The notes under the pieces: model-generated
What the model was told of the DNA's origin: nothing
Databases searched by the model: none
What the model saw: only the letters and a program-made list of their open reading frames with translations
Shown: in pieces, positions 9,566-17,996 of the stretch
How the letters are laid out: every line of letters begins with the position of its first letter
Numbering within the stretch: position 1 is the stretch's first letter
Translations under genes and position numbers: made by a program
NCBI RefSeq assembly: GCF_002287885.2
Contig: NZ_CP016768.2
Location: 620,001-684,000, forward strand
Reading direction: 5' to 3'
DNA from: Candidatus Nanopelagicus limnes
GTDB taxonomy: Bacteria; Actinomycetota; Actinomycetes; Nanopelagicales; Nanopelagicaceae
DNA length: 64,000 bases

Positions 9566-10372
9566 TTAAATTGATTCTGGTTTGTCTATTGGTAAGGCTT
9601 CAAGGCTAGTATTTGTATTCTTAAACCTTCTTCTATCAGTAAGCAAAGCAAATAACCCGCTTAGAAAATATATAAGGCACAAGGGAATTGCAAGCAGTGT
9701 CATAGTTATCGGATCAGGAGTTGGCGTAAAGGCTGCTGTAAAGACAAAACAGAGAAAAACCGCAGTTCGCCAAGGCTTAAGAATAGATCTACCTGATACA
9801 ACTCCTAGTAGATTTAATGCAACCAAGAACAGTGGTAGCACAAAAGCAATGCCGAAAATAAGAATTAAACGCAACACGAAATCAAGATATTCATCAAATC
9901 TAACAAGATTTCCAAGGTTATCGGGCGTAAACCCAAGAAGCACATCAACTGCATGAGGCAAAATCAAATATGCCAATAGAGCGCCTGTAGCGAATAGCGG
10001 CGTAGCTATTAATGAGAAAATTACTGCAATTCTTTTTTCTTTTCGATGTAAAGCAGGCGTGATAAAAGACCATAATTGATAAATCCAAATCGGAGCCGCC
10101 AAAATCACTCCACTTAGCAGAGAGATCTTCACTTGGAGATTAAACGGTCCAAGAATTCCATTCACATACAAATCACCACATTTACCATCTGAGGGAACGC
10201 TATTGGTCCCTAAATCGCAAAAAGGAAGTGTTAATAATCGAATTATGGACTGATAAAAATACCAACCAACAATCGCTGCTAGAACGATTCCAAGTAAAGC
10301 TTTCATCATGCGATTGCGAAACTCGCGAAGATGATCTAGCAGTGGCATTTTGCCGCCACGCTGCTTACTCAC
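9566..10372 (-). CDS. tatC: Sec-independent protein translocase subunit TatC
   Basis: Multispanning receptor of the twin-arginine translocase, which exports folded proteins. The 268-residue protein begins with the characteristic MPLLDHLREFRNRM cytoplasmic segment, followed by about six hydrophobic helices. It contains the family-like FITPALHRKEKR loop. It starts with GTG five bases after the tatA stop. The neighbouring tatA gives a minimal TatA/TatC pair. No tatB is in the window, though one could be elsewhere. The charged C-terminal tail is cytoplasmic. Confidence 0.96.
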   Translation of the reverse strand: MSKQRGGKMPLLDHLREFRNRMMKALLGIVLAAIVGWYFYQSIIRLLTLPFCDLGTNSVPSDGKCGDLYVNGILGPFNLQVKISLLSGVILAAPIWIYQLWSFITPALHRKEKRIAVIFSLIATPLFATGALLAYLILPHAVDVLLGFTPDNLGNLVRFDEYLDFVLRLILIFGIAFVLPLFLVALNLLGVVSGRSILKPWRTAVFLCFVFTAAFTPTPDPITMTLLAIPLCLIYFLSGLFALLTDRRRFKNTNTSLEALPIDKPESI

Positions 10373-10377
10373 GAAAC

Positions 10378-10569
10378 CTACTTTTCAGAACTTGGATCTG
10401 TTTTTTTATCCTCTTTTGAATCATCTTTGTTCATCTCTTGAACTTCGCTCTTAAAAATACGAAGAGATCTTCCAAGTGAACGAGCAGAATCTGGCAAACG
10501 TTTTGAACCGAAAAGGATCAAAAAAACGATTGCTAGTACTAATAAATGCCATGGTTTAAGTGAATTCAT
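10378..10569 (-). CDS. tatA: Twin-arginine translocase subunit TatA
   Basis: Small pore-forming Tat subunit of 63 residues. It has one N-terminal membrane helix (WHLLVLAIVFLILFG), then the hinge and amphipathic helix (SKRLPDSARSLGRSLRIFKSEV) and a charged acidic/lysine-rich tail. The FGSKRLP motif after the helix is typical of TatA/E. It sits directly before tatC. The start codon has no Shine-Dalgarno but lies 6 nt after TAGTAT, which suggests a leaderless transcript beginning at this gene. Confidence 0.95.
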   Translation of the reverse strand: MNSLKPWHLLVLAIVFLILFGSKRLPDSARSLGRSLRIFKSEVQEMNKDDSKEDKKTDPSSEK

Positions 10570-10575
10570 AAGCGC

Positions 10576-10581
10576 ATACTA
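10576..10581 (-). promoter_or_regulatory. Putative -10 element for leaderless tatA transcript
   Basis: TAGTAT on the minus strand, followed by exactly 6 nt (GCGCTT) and the tatA ATG. No ribosome-binding sequence lies between them. No clear -35 element is seen. The spacing matches the -10-to-start distance seen at many other genes of this window. Confidence 0.5.
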
Positions 10582-10590
10582 CCCCACATT

Positions 10591-11511
10591 TTAACCCTGC
10601 TCAGAATAAGCAGAAATCAAGTCGGATGCCATTTGTTGAACCTCAGAGGCCAAAAACTCAGGTGAAATCACTTTAATTGAAGGGGCGTTGCTGAGAATAG
10701 CTCTCTTGAGCCAGTCGAAATTACTAACTCGAAGTTTTACATGTAATTGTCCGTTAATTATTTCTTGATCGACAATTATTGTTGAATTTCTCTCAACGAA
10801 ATTGATATTTTCACGATCTATAATTAATTCGACGGTTTCTTCTTGCTGCGGCGAAGTTGTTTTTTCTGGATGGTCTCTATCTCCGATTGTGCAGTCCACT
10901 ATTTGATCGGCTTTAAAGACTCGATCTGAGTGTGCTTGGTGATCATAACCAGACAAATAAAGATTTCCATTTTGTAAGTAAAGCTTATGAGGTGAAACTT
11001 TACGACTAGATAACACATCTTTAGAAATAGATTGATAGTCGAACTTAATAATTCGATTCTCAGAAATTGCTTGATTGATTACGTTTAGATATAAAAACGA
11101 TAAACTCTGCTCAACTATGATAACTGCATCTTCTTCTTTCTTATTCAGAAATTTCTTGCTCAGATTATCTATTTTACTTAGATTATCAGAATTCGCCTGA
11201 TTTATTTCTCTCAAAATTTCCAAGCCAAGTGCGATAACTACTCTTTCATTGCTGGAGAAATTTCGGGGTTTGTTAAGTACCTGTGGATCTATTATTGAAA
11301 CTACTCCGTCTTCGTATGTTAAATCGATCAATTCATAAGGGGTGTAACCAGGTAGTCCACACAAAAAGGCTAATTGGAGATCTTTTTCTATTTCTTGTTC
11401 TGTAACGTTAAAGACTTTCGCTAGCTGACTGATCGAAATGCCTGGATGCTCCAGGATATATGGAATCAAATCCATAGTTCTCAGAGCTCTTACTGCTGCT
11501 GTATCAGACAT
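10591..11511 (-). CDS. pafC: WYL-domain transcriptional regulator PafC
   Basis: 306-residue protein with an N-terminal winged-helix region (LEHPGISISQLAKVFNVTEQE), then a WYL domain (about 140-215) and a C-terminal WCX-like extension. PafC forms an activator with PafB that controls a RecA/LexA-independent DNA-damage response in mycobacteria. The two genes overlap by 8 bp, so the subunits are likely co-translated. The typical third neighbour, pafA, is absent here (see the proteasome finding). The function is carried over from the mycobacterial pair and is well supported by synteny with tatA/tatC. Confidence 0.9.
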   Translation of the reverse strand: MSDTAAVRALRTMDLIPYILEHPGISISQLAKVFNVTEQEIEKDLQLAFLCGLPGYTPYELIDLTYEDGVVSIIDPQVLNKPRNFSSNERVVIALGLEILREINQANSDNLSKIDNLSKKFLNKKEEDAVIIVEQSLSFLYLNVINQAISENRIIKFDYQSISKDVLSSRKVSPHKLYLQNGNLYLSGYDHQAHSDRVFKADQIVDCTIGDRDHPEKTTSPQQEETVELIIDRENINFVERNSTIIVDQEIINGQLHVKLRVSNFDWLKRAILSNAPSIKVISPEFLASEVQQMASDLISAYSEQG

Positions 11512-12427
11512 TCATTAGTCCTTTGGCCCGATTAACAATTTGGTTTCGAATACTCGTAGGAGATATCACTACAAGATTAGATCCATACCAAAGCAAAGAC
11601 TCAATCAAATCTTCCTCAAAGATGTAATCGATAAACAACTTATCCCACTCTGAATCTACTTCTTCAACTTTATGTCTTTTTCTTAAAGCAAGTGCCTGAT
11701 TCTTTCTAATTCTTACTTCTGCCTTGGAAGTTGTTGGAGAATTGATGTCCTCTAGAAACGCTGATAGTTTGAATTCGGAAGGTTTATCAAACGCCTGGGC
11801 TTTACTAGTGGCTCTAATTTGCTGACCGATCCGAACTACCTTAAATGATTTGACAATATCGTTTTCTTGCGCGGCTAGATACCAGAACCCTCTTCTTGTA
11901 TATATACCGTATGGTTCTACTTGCCGAATTGTTCCCTTGTATTCAAACTCCAACGTAATGAAGCGCTGAACCGCATCAAATATCAACAGAAGTTTTTTTG
12001 AATCCTCATTATCTTCTATAACAGGTGATGCAACCGTGTTAGTTGCCACCAACCCATCTAGAGATTGGATCTTTAACAAAGCTGCTTTTGAATCTTTCTG
12101 GAGTGCAGATCCGTGCCACAGATTGGCAGCCATTGTTAACAGAAAAATCTCTTCTTGAGAGAAATCATTAGGGTTGATTTGGAAAGTATCACTATCGATC
12201 AAATAGCCTTGATCATCTTCAAAAAGCGGGTCCAAGGCACGAACCTCAATTCGAATGCCTAAGTTTCTCAGTTCATCTTTATCTCGTTCAAACATCCGTT
12301 CCATAGTTTCAGGCGAACCGGAATAGCCTGCAACATTATTAAATATCTCAGATTTTGTGAGGTACCTTTTCGAAGAAAGCAAAGCTAGGGTTAAATTGAT
12401 TAATCTTTCGGTTTTTTGATCGCTCAC
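11504..12427 (-). CDS. pafB: WYL-domain transcriptional regulator PafB
   Basis: 307-residue partner of PafC. The N-terminal helix-turn-helix (RLINLTLALLSSKRYLTKSE) is followed by the WYL domain (about 150-220, GIYTRRGFWYLAA) and a C-terminal extension. Start is GTG, with no Shine-Dalgarno but a TAGCCT hexamer 6 nt upstream, so it is probably translated from a leaderless mRNA. It is divergent from the FKBP lipoprotein gene; the two start codons are only 43 bp apart. It should act with PafC as a DNA-damage-responsive activator. The inducing signal is not visible. Confidence 0.9.
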   Translation of the reverse strand: MSDQKTERLINLTLALLSSKRYLTKSEIFNNVAGYSGSPETMERMFERDKDELRNLGIRIEVRALDPLFEDDQGYLIDSDTFQINPNDFSQEEIFLLTMAANLWHGSALQKDSKAALLKIQSLDGLVATNTVASPVIEDNEDSKKLLLIFDAVQRFITLEFEYKGTIRQVEPYGIYTRRGFWYLAAQENDIVKSFKVVRIGQQIRATSKAQAFDKPSEFKLSAFLEDINSPTTSKAEVRIRKNQALALRKRHKVEEVDSEWDKLFIDYIFEEDLIESLLWYGSNLVVISPTSIRNQIVNRAKGLMNV

Positions 12428-12433
12428 TGACTT

Positions 12434-12439
12434 AGGCTA
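12434..12439 (-). promoter_or_regulatory. Putative -10 element for leaderless pafB transcript
   Basis: TAGCCT on the minus strand with a 6-nt gap (AAGTCA) to the pafB GTG. It lies back to back with the divergent FKBP promoter in a 43-bp spacer. No convincing -35 is present. Confidence 0.5.
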
Positions 12440-12459
12440 GCGATTTGTAAAAGGTTTGC

Positions 12460-12465
12460 TAAGAT
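12460..12465 (+). promoter_or_regulatory. Putative -10 element for leaderless FKBP transcript
   Basis: TAAGAT followed by 5 nt (TCGGT) and ATG 12471. The hexamer would lie inside the coding region if the in-frame TTG 12456 were used. This favours the ATG as the real start. Confidence 0.5.
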
Positions 12466-12470
12466 TCGGT

Positions 12471-12974
12471 ATGCAAAAATTCAAGAAATTTACTGTTCTT
12501 TCACTAGCAATATTGCTTCTAACAGCCTGTACAACCGACGGAGGCGTTGATCCCATGGTAAATCAAAATTCATCCTCATCAGGATCTTTCCCTGAAGTAA
12601 CCGGCAGCAAAGACTCAAAACCAACCATTTCAGCTCCTGTTGGTAATCCCCCATCTACTTTACAATCAAAAGATATTTTCGAAGGCAGCGGTAAAGAAGC
12701 GATCACAACTTCTGTTTTAGAAGTTCATTACACATTAATGGCATGGAGTTCTGGAACCTTGGTCGAGTCTTCCTGGGATTCAGGGCAAACAGCAACATTT
12801 CCATTAAGTGGAGTAATTGCGGGCTGGCAACAAGGCATTCCAGGTATGAAAGAGGGTGGCCGAAGACTGCTCGTGATTCCACCAGATCTTGGATATGGAT
12901 CTCAGGGTGCAGGTGGAGCAATTGGTCCAAATGAAACTTTAATTTTCGTTGTTGATTTAATAAAAGTTTCTTAG
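12471..12974 (+). CDS. FKBP-type peptidyl-prolyl isomerase, lipoprotein
   Basis: 167-residue secreted foldase. The N terminus MQKFKKF plus a hydrophobic stretch ending in the lipobox LTAC (cysteine 20) marks it as a lipoprotein, probably matured by Lgt, Lsp and the Lnt encoded nearby. A low-complexity Ser/Pro-rich linker leads to one FKBP domain (about 70-167) with VHYTLMAW, VIAGWQQGIPGMKEGGRR and LVIPPDLGYGSQGAGG. The start was chosen at ATG 12471, since an upstream TTG would add five residues and overlap the promoter. In other actinobacteria FKBP genes also sit beside pafA/pafBC. The stop directly abuts the trmI stop of the opposite strand. Confidence 0.92.
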   Translation: MQKFKKFTVLSLAILLLTACTTDGGVDPMVNQNSSSSGSFPEVTGSKDSKPTISAPVGNPPSTLQSKDIFEGSGKEAITTSVLEVHYTLMAWSSGTLVESSWDSGQTATFPLSGVIAGWQQGIPGMKEGGRRLLVIPPDLGYGSQGAGGAIGPNETLIFVVDLIKVS

Positions 12975-13820
12975 TTATTCAATAACGCCGTAAGAACCTT
13001 TTGACGGTCTGCGGCGGCGTTGTAAAACTGGAACACCAGGAGCCATTCGGCGGGCAAAAATCAAGAAACCAGTGTGCCCAATCATTCTATGTTGTGGTCG
13101 CACTGCCAATCCTTCGTGATGCCAACCACGCACAATACTTTCAGAGGATTCAGGCTCAGTGAAATTACCACTTTCTTTAATCGCTTCTGCAATTTTTGAA
13201 AGCTGAGTTGTTGTCGCAACGTAGGCCATAAAAACTCCCCCAGGAACTAAGGCTTTTGAAGCAACATCTAAACATTCCCAAGGAGAAAGCATGTCCAATA
13301 TAACTCGGTCAAAATCTGCCTCATACGATTGATCTTGCAAAGCACCGATAGTTAAGTTCCAATTCGCAGGTTTGCCTCCAAAATAGGATGACACATTTTT
13401 TTCTGAAATTTCTGCGAAATCTTCTCTAATTTCTACCGAATGCAACACCCCACCTTCTCCTATTGCACGTAGTAGCGAAATGCTTAATGCTCCAGATCCA
13501 ACCCCAGCTTCTAAAACTCTAATGCCTGGCTTTATATCAGCTACACCAAGAATCATTGCAGCATCTTTAGGATAAACAATTGTTGCACCTCTTGGCATAG
13601 ATAAAACATAATCAGCAAGCAAAGGTCTAAACGCTTGGAACTTTAGATCTTGATTGGTTGCCACAATTGAACCTTCTGGTAATCCAACTAATTCATCATG
13701 CTTGAGCATGCCTTTGTGGGTGTGCCATTCTGATCCTTGGGCTAATGTAATTGAATACAACTTACCTTTAGCATCGGTTAATTGAACTCGATCTCCATAT
13801 TTAAAACTTCTATCAATCAT
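12975..13820 (-). CDS. trmI: tRNA (adenine-N1-)-methyltransferase TrmI
   Basis: SAM-dependent enzyme that makes m1A58 in the T-loop of tRNAs. The N-terminal small beta domain (GDRVQLTDAKGKLY) is followed by a Rossmann methyltransferase with motif I VLEAGVGSGALSISLL near residue 100 and the catalytic-site loop DRVILDMLSPWECLD. The 281-residue length fits the family. The ATG overlaps the HAD gene stop (TAATG). In mycobacteria trmI lies next to the proteasome ATPase gene; here it is flush against FKBP, with no proteasome genes between. Confidence 0.93.
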   Translation of the reverse strand: MIDRSFKYGDRVQLTDAKGKLYSITLAQGSEWHTHKGMLKHDELVGLPEGSIVATNQDLKFQAFRPLLADYVLSMPRGATIVYPKDAAMILGVADIKPGIRVLEAGVGSGALSISLLRAIGEGGVLHSVEIREDFAEISEKNVSSYFGGKPANWNLTIGALQDQSYEADFDRVILDMLSPWECLDVASKALVPGGVFMAYVATTTQLSKIAEAIKESGNFTEPESSESIVRGWHHEGLAVRPQHRMIGHTGFLIFARRMAPGVPVLQRRRRPSKGSYGVIE

Positions 13821-14485
13821 TAGTTTCTTACCTTACTACTTAAATTTGGGTACCAATTTAGAATTTGCTCCAAATTTATATCAGCCAAAGAATTGATAAT
13901 TCTTAAACTTGAGTGTGGTTTCATTTCTACCAAATGAGGAATACCGATTACCTGAGCTCCTGCGCTTAAACCTGATTCAACACCTGTTAGTGAATCCTCA
14001 AAAACTAAACATTTGGATATATCTACGCCTATTGTTTTTGCAGCCAATAAATAAGGATCTGGAAATGGTTTTGAATTTGCGACATCATCTCTGGAAATAG
14101 TGGCTTTAAATGTATTACTTGGAAATCTTGTTAAAACTGATCGCATCTGCCTTCCTGTACTAGCAGTTACTAATGCCAGCGGTATGCCAGCTGAAATACA
14201 GTCTGCAGTTAATTCCAATGCATTAGGCATAAAAGTTAACTCATTTGCTAATTTCTTTTCCATAACAAGATCCAAACGTTCACTGAAATATCCAAATGGT
14301 TTGATATTTCCTGTGCGTTCTTGCATATACCGCTCAGTGCGCTCCATTGGCCCACCCAAACAATTAATTTGATCAGACTGTTCCCAAATAGCTCCAAGCT
14401 CTGCCATAACCTGAACCTCAGCAGAGAACCATAGGGGTTCAGAATCGATGAGAGTTCCATCCATATCAAAAAGTATTGCACTCAT
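13820..14485 (-). CDS. HAD-superfamily hydrolase (beta-PGM/phosphatase-like)
   Basis: 221-residue haloacid-dehalogenase-type hydrolase. Motif I is ILFDMDGTLIDSEPLW, motif II is LVTAST, the motif III lysine is in SKPFPDPYL and motif IV is VFEDSLTGVESG. A helical cap sits between motifs I and II, as in beta-phosphoglucomutase-like members. The substrate cannot be predicted. It overlaps metH by 4 bp (ATGA) and trmI by 1 bp, so it is part of the metH operon. Confidence 0.88.
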   Translation of the reverse strand: MSAILFDMDGTLIDSEPLWFSAEVQVMAELGAIWEQSDQINCLGGPMERTERYMQERTGNIKPFGYFSERLDLVMEKKLANELTFMPNALELTADCISAGIPLALVTASTGRQMRSVLTRFPSNTFKATISRDDVANSKPFPDPYLLAAKTIGVDISKCLVFEDSLTGVESGLSAGAQVIGIPHLVEMKPHSSLRIINSLADINLEQILNWYPNLSSKVRN

Positions 14486-17400
14486 AATGCGTTGAAGTAT
14501 TTTGCTTCAGGATGATGAAGAACTATTGAAGAGGTCGATTGTTCCGGATGAAGTTGGAACTCTTCAGAGAGTTCAACTCCGATACGTTTGGGATCTAGCA
14601 ATTCACAGATTTGAACTTGTTGCTCTAAATCTGGGCAAGCTGGATAACCGAATGAATACCGTGACCCTTGATAACCTTGATCGAAAATTTCCTTTAAATC
14701 TTTTGAATCTGAACCATCGATCTTCAATTCTTCGCGAGTTCGAGCATGCCAGTGTTCGGTTAAGGACTCAGTTAATTGCACAGATAATCCATGTAGCTCT
14801 AAGTACTCGCGATAAAGATTGGCTTGAAACAACTCAGTGATCGCATCACTTATTGATTGACCCATAGTGATTACTTGGAAGCTCACGACATCAATTTCGC
14901 CACTAGCTTTGCTTTTAAAGAAGTCGGCCAGACATAATCTGCGATCCCTGCTTTGACGTGGGAATGAAAATCTCAATCTCTCATCACCTTTCAAAGGTCC
15001 TTCATGGTGAAGAATTATCAGATCATTACCCTCGCTTACGCACGGAAAGTATCCGTAAACTACTGCAGCATTTAACCAACCTTTTGATTGCACATCATTG
15101 AGCAAAGATCGCAATTGCGGTCGACCTTGCTCGTTTGCCATAGTTTCAAAATCTTTTCCTTTTAATCCCCATTGGCCAAGAAAAAGAGCTCGCTCATCTA
15201 ACATTCCAACATAATCTGCAAGAGCCACACCTTTGACCACTCTAGAACCAAAGAAAGGAGCTACAGGTATTGGATTATCACTAGCTACATCGCTTCGATT
15301 TGTATCAATAACAGTGGATGCAAGGTTTGAATTTCTAGGAGTTCTGCGCTGCTTAAGCGGAGGTAATTCTGCGCCAGGAACTCCTCTTTTAATCCCCATC
15401 AATGTGTCCATAAGTTTTAAACCTTCAAAAGCATCTTTGGCATAACGAACAGTGCCAGAGAATTGTTCACTCAAATCCTGCTCAACAAAGGATCTGGTCA
15501 AAGCTGCGCCACCTAAAACCACTGGCCATTTTTTACCCAATCCCCTTGAATCCAATTCCTGCAAATTCTCTTTCATGATTACGGTAGATTTCACAAGAAG
15601 TCCTGACATACCAATCACGTCTACATTGTTTTCATTTGCCGCATCAATGATCTGATTAACAGTTTGCTTAATTCCTATATTCACAGTTTCATAACCATTA
15701 TTAGACAAAATAATGTCAACTAGGTTCTTTCCAATATCGTGCACGTCACCCTTGACTGTGGCTAGAAGTATTTTTCCACGGCCCTCATCATCTGTTTTTT
15801 CTATAAAAGGCTCAAGATAAGCCACCGCACTTTTCATTACTTCAGCTGATTGAAGTACGAAAGGCAATTGCATCTCACCTTTTCCAAACAACTCCCCAAC
15901 TACCTTCATTCCCGATAGAAGATGCTCATTAATAATTGCTAGAGCAGGCATCCCAGAATCTAAAGCACTCTTTAAGTCCTCATTAAGACCCACTTTTTCT
16001 CCATCGATAATTCGACGTTGCAAGCGTTCATCAAGAGGAAGCGCCGCTAATTCAGCCGCACGGCTTTCTTTAGTAGTCGTTACCTTCACGTTTTCAAAAA
16101 GTTCTAAGAATTTAGTCAGTGGATCGTAGGAAACATTTCCATCAGCATCAAATTTTCGACGATCATAAACCAGATCTAGAGCTACCTCTAATTGCTCGCT
16201 AGGAATTCTATTGATTGGAGTGATTTTTGATGGATGAACAATTGCAGAATCTAATCCACTTTTTACAGCTTCAGAGAGAAAAACAGAGTTTAGAACAATT
16301 CGAGCTGCTGGATTCAATCCAAAAGAAACATTACTTATGCCCAGAGTAGTTTGAACCTGCGGATATTCTTCTTTTAGGGCTTTGATTGCATTAATTGTTT
16401 CAATACCGTCTCTTCTAGTTTCCTCTTGACCAGTAGCAATTGGAAACGTTAAGCAATCAATCAAAATATCTTCTACTCTCATGCCCCAATTAACGGTTAA
16501 ATCAGTTATCAAACGTTTTGCTACTTTTAGTTTCCACTGAGAATCTCGCGCTTGCCCATCTTCATCGATAGTTAAAGCAATTACCGCTGCGCCATGCTCC
16601 ACCACTAACGGCATGATTCTGGCAAAACGTGACGTTGGTCCATCGCCATCCTCATAATTAACCGAGTTAATAACTGATCGTCCACCAAGTTGCTTTAAAC
16701 CAGCCTCAAGAACTGCTGGTTCAGTTGAATCTAAAACTATGGGCAAAGTTGATGAGGTTGCAAATCTAAATGCCAATTCCTTCATATCTGAAACGCCATC
16801 TCTGCCAACATAATCAACTGATAAATCCAGCATGTGAGCACCATCGCGTATTTGATCTCTAGCGATCTCAACACAGGTCTGCCAGTCTTCAGCTAATAGC
16901 GCATCTCGAAAAACTCTAGAACCATTTGCATTTGTTTTTTCACCTATTGATAAATAGGTATTCTGTTGTCTAAATGGAGCGAATTGATAAAGTGAAGATG
17001 CACCGTTTTCACGGATGAATTCCCTTCCGGAAACTTTAGTATTACTCAGAGCTAGAACTACCTCTTTCATATGTGCAGGAGTAGTGCCACAACAACCACC
17101 GACGAGATTTACTTTATAATCTTTAACGAAAGTTTTTAAGGCTGCAGCTAATTCCAGTGGGGCTAACGGGTAATGTGCTCCGCCATCACTTAATACTGGT
17201 AATCCCGCATTTGGCATAACAGATATTCCTACAGTGGCACCTTTACTTAACACACGTAAATGCTCACTCATTTCAGCCGGACCGGTAGCGCAATTTAGTC
17301 CAATTAAATCAATACCAATAGGCTCTAACGCATTTAAAGCAGCACCAATCTCTGATCCCATTAACATGGTTCCAGTGGTTTCGACAGTAACTTGTGCAAT

Positions 17401-17955
17401 TAAAACAATATCTTTTTTCGAACGAGAAATAGCATCCCGTGCGCCATTTACCGCTGCTTTAGCTTGGAGCAAATCTTGAGTAGTTTCAACTAACAGGGCG
17501 TCAGATCCCCCAGCAATTAATCCGTCGGATGCAGTGCCGTAAGCATCCTTTAATTTCTCATACGTTGTATGACCTAATGTTGGTAACTTCGTGCCTGGTC
17601 CAAGAGATCCGAGTACCCATCGCGGACGATCATGAGTTGAGAATTGGTCAGCAATTTCCCGGGCTATTTTCGCACCTGAAAAAGCTAATTCATAGATTCG
17701 ATCTTCTATTCCGTACTCAGCCAAATTTGCAAAATTGGCACCAAATGTATTTGTCTCAATGGCATCAACACCTGCTTCTAAATACTCTGCATGAACTTCT
17801 TTTACAATATCCGGTCTTGTAACATTTAAAATCTCATTACAACCTTCGTGGTTTTGAAAATCTTCAAGAGAAGGATTTCTAGCTTGAAGCATGGTGCCCA
17901 TAGCTCCATCAGCAATAACTACGCGTTCAGATAATGCGGCGCGTAATGAGTTCAT
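14482..17955 (-). CDS. metH: Cobalamin-dependent methionine synthase
   Basis: Transfers a methyl group from methyl-tetrahydrofolate to homocysteine via methylcobalamin. All four modules are present in 1157 residues: a homocysteine domain with zinc cysteines (LNCATGP and VGGCCGTTP), a pterin-binding domain (about 325-590), a cobalamin domain with the B12 ligand motif DVHDIGKNLV, and a C-terminal reactivation domain (RYSFGYPACPD). The organism must obtain B12, since no B12 synthesis genes are in view. No cobalamin riboswitch fits in the 41 bp upstream. The start codon lies 7 nt after TAAACT, suggesting leaderless expression. Confidence 0.97.
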   Translation of the reverse strand: MNSLRAALSERVVIADGAMGTMLQARNPSLEDFQNHEGCNEILNVTRPDIVKEVHAEYLEAGVDAIETNTFGANFANLAEYGIEDRIYELAFSGAKIAREIADQFSTHDRPRWVLGSLGPGTKLPTLGHTTYEKLKDAYGTASDGLIAGGSDALLVETTQDLLQAKAAVNGARDAISRSKKDIVLIAQVTVETTGTMLMGSEIGAALNALEPIGIDLIGLNCATGPAEMSEHLRVLSKGATVGISVMPNAGLPVLSDGGAHYPLAPLELAAALKTFVKDYKVNLVGGCCGTTPAHMKEVVLALSNTKVSGREFIRENGASSLYQFAPFRQQNTYLSIGEKTNANGSRVFRDALLAEDWQTCVEIARDQIRDGAHMLDLSVDYVGRDGVSDMKELAFRFATSSTLPIVLDSTEPAVLEAGLKQLGGRSVINSVNYEDGDGPTSRFARIMPLVVEHGAAVIALTIDEDGQARDSQWKLKVAKRLITDLTVNWGMRVEDILIDCLTFPIATGQEETRRDGIETINAIKALKEEYPQVQTTLGISNVSFGLNPAARIVLNSVFLSEAVKSGLDSAIVHPSKITPINRIPSEQLEVALDLVYDRRKFDADGNVSYDPLTKFLELFENVKVTTTKESRAAELAALPLDERLQRRIIDGEKVGLNEDLKSALDSGMPALAIINEHLLSGMKVVGELFGKGEMQLPFVLQSAEVMKSAVAYLEPFIEKTDDEGRGKILLATVKGDVHDIGKNLVDIILSNNGYETVNIGIKQTVNQIIDAANENNVDVIGMSGLLVKSTVIMKENLQELDSRGLGKKWPVVLGGAALTRSFVEQDLSEQFSGTVRYAKDAFEGLKLMDTLMGIKRGVPGAELPPLKQRRTPRNSNLASTVIDTNRSDVASDNPIPVAPFFGSRVVKGVALADYVGMLDERALFLGQWGLKGKDFETMANEQGRPQLRSLLNDVQSKGWLNAAVVYGYFPCVSEGNDLIILHHEGPLKGDERLRFSFPRQSRDRRLCLADFFKSKASGEIDVVSFQVITMGQSISDAITELFQANLYREYLELHGLSVQLTESLTEHWHARTREELKIDGSDSKDLKEIFDQGYQGSRYSFGYPACPDLEQQVQICELLDPKRIGVELSEEFQLHPEQSTSSIVLHHPEAKYFNAL

Positions 17956-17962
17956 TTCGATA

Positions 17963-17968
17963 AGTTTA
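17963..17968 (-). promoter_or_regulatory. Putative -10 element for metH
   Basis: TAAACT on the minus strand, 7 nt before the metH ATG, in the 41-bp gap after mshC. There is no good Shine-Dalgarno at the right distance. Confidence 0.4.
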
Positions 17969-17996
17969 CCTTAATTAAGACAGGGTACTGGCTGAT

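Noticed and set aside
9582-9956. 124-codon plus-strand frame opposite tatC
   Set aside because: Antisense to a well-conserved membrane protein, no family resemblance and no start signal.
12974-12986. GTTATT-C-AATAAC inverted repeat at the FKBP/trmI junction as a terminator
   Set aside because: AT-only stem with a one-base loop and no U tract; it overlaps coding sequence. Too weak.
17956-17996. Possible cobalamin riboswitch upstream of metH
   Set aside because: Only 41 bp separate metH from mshC and no B12-box-like sequence is visible; far too short for the riboswitch.
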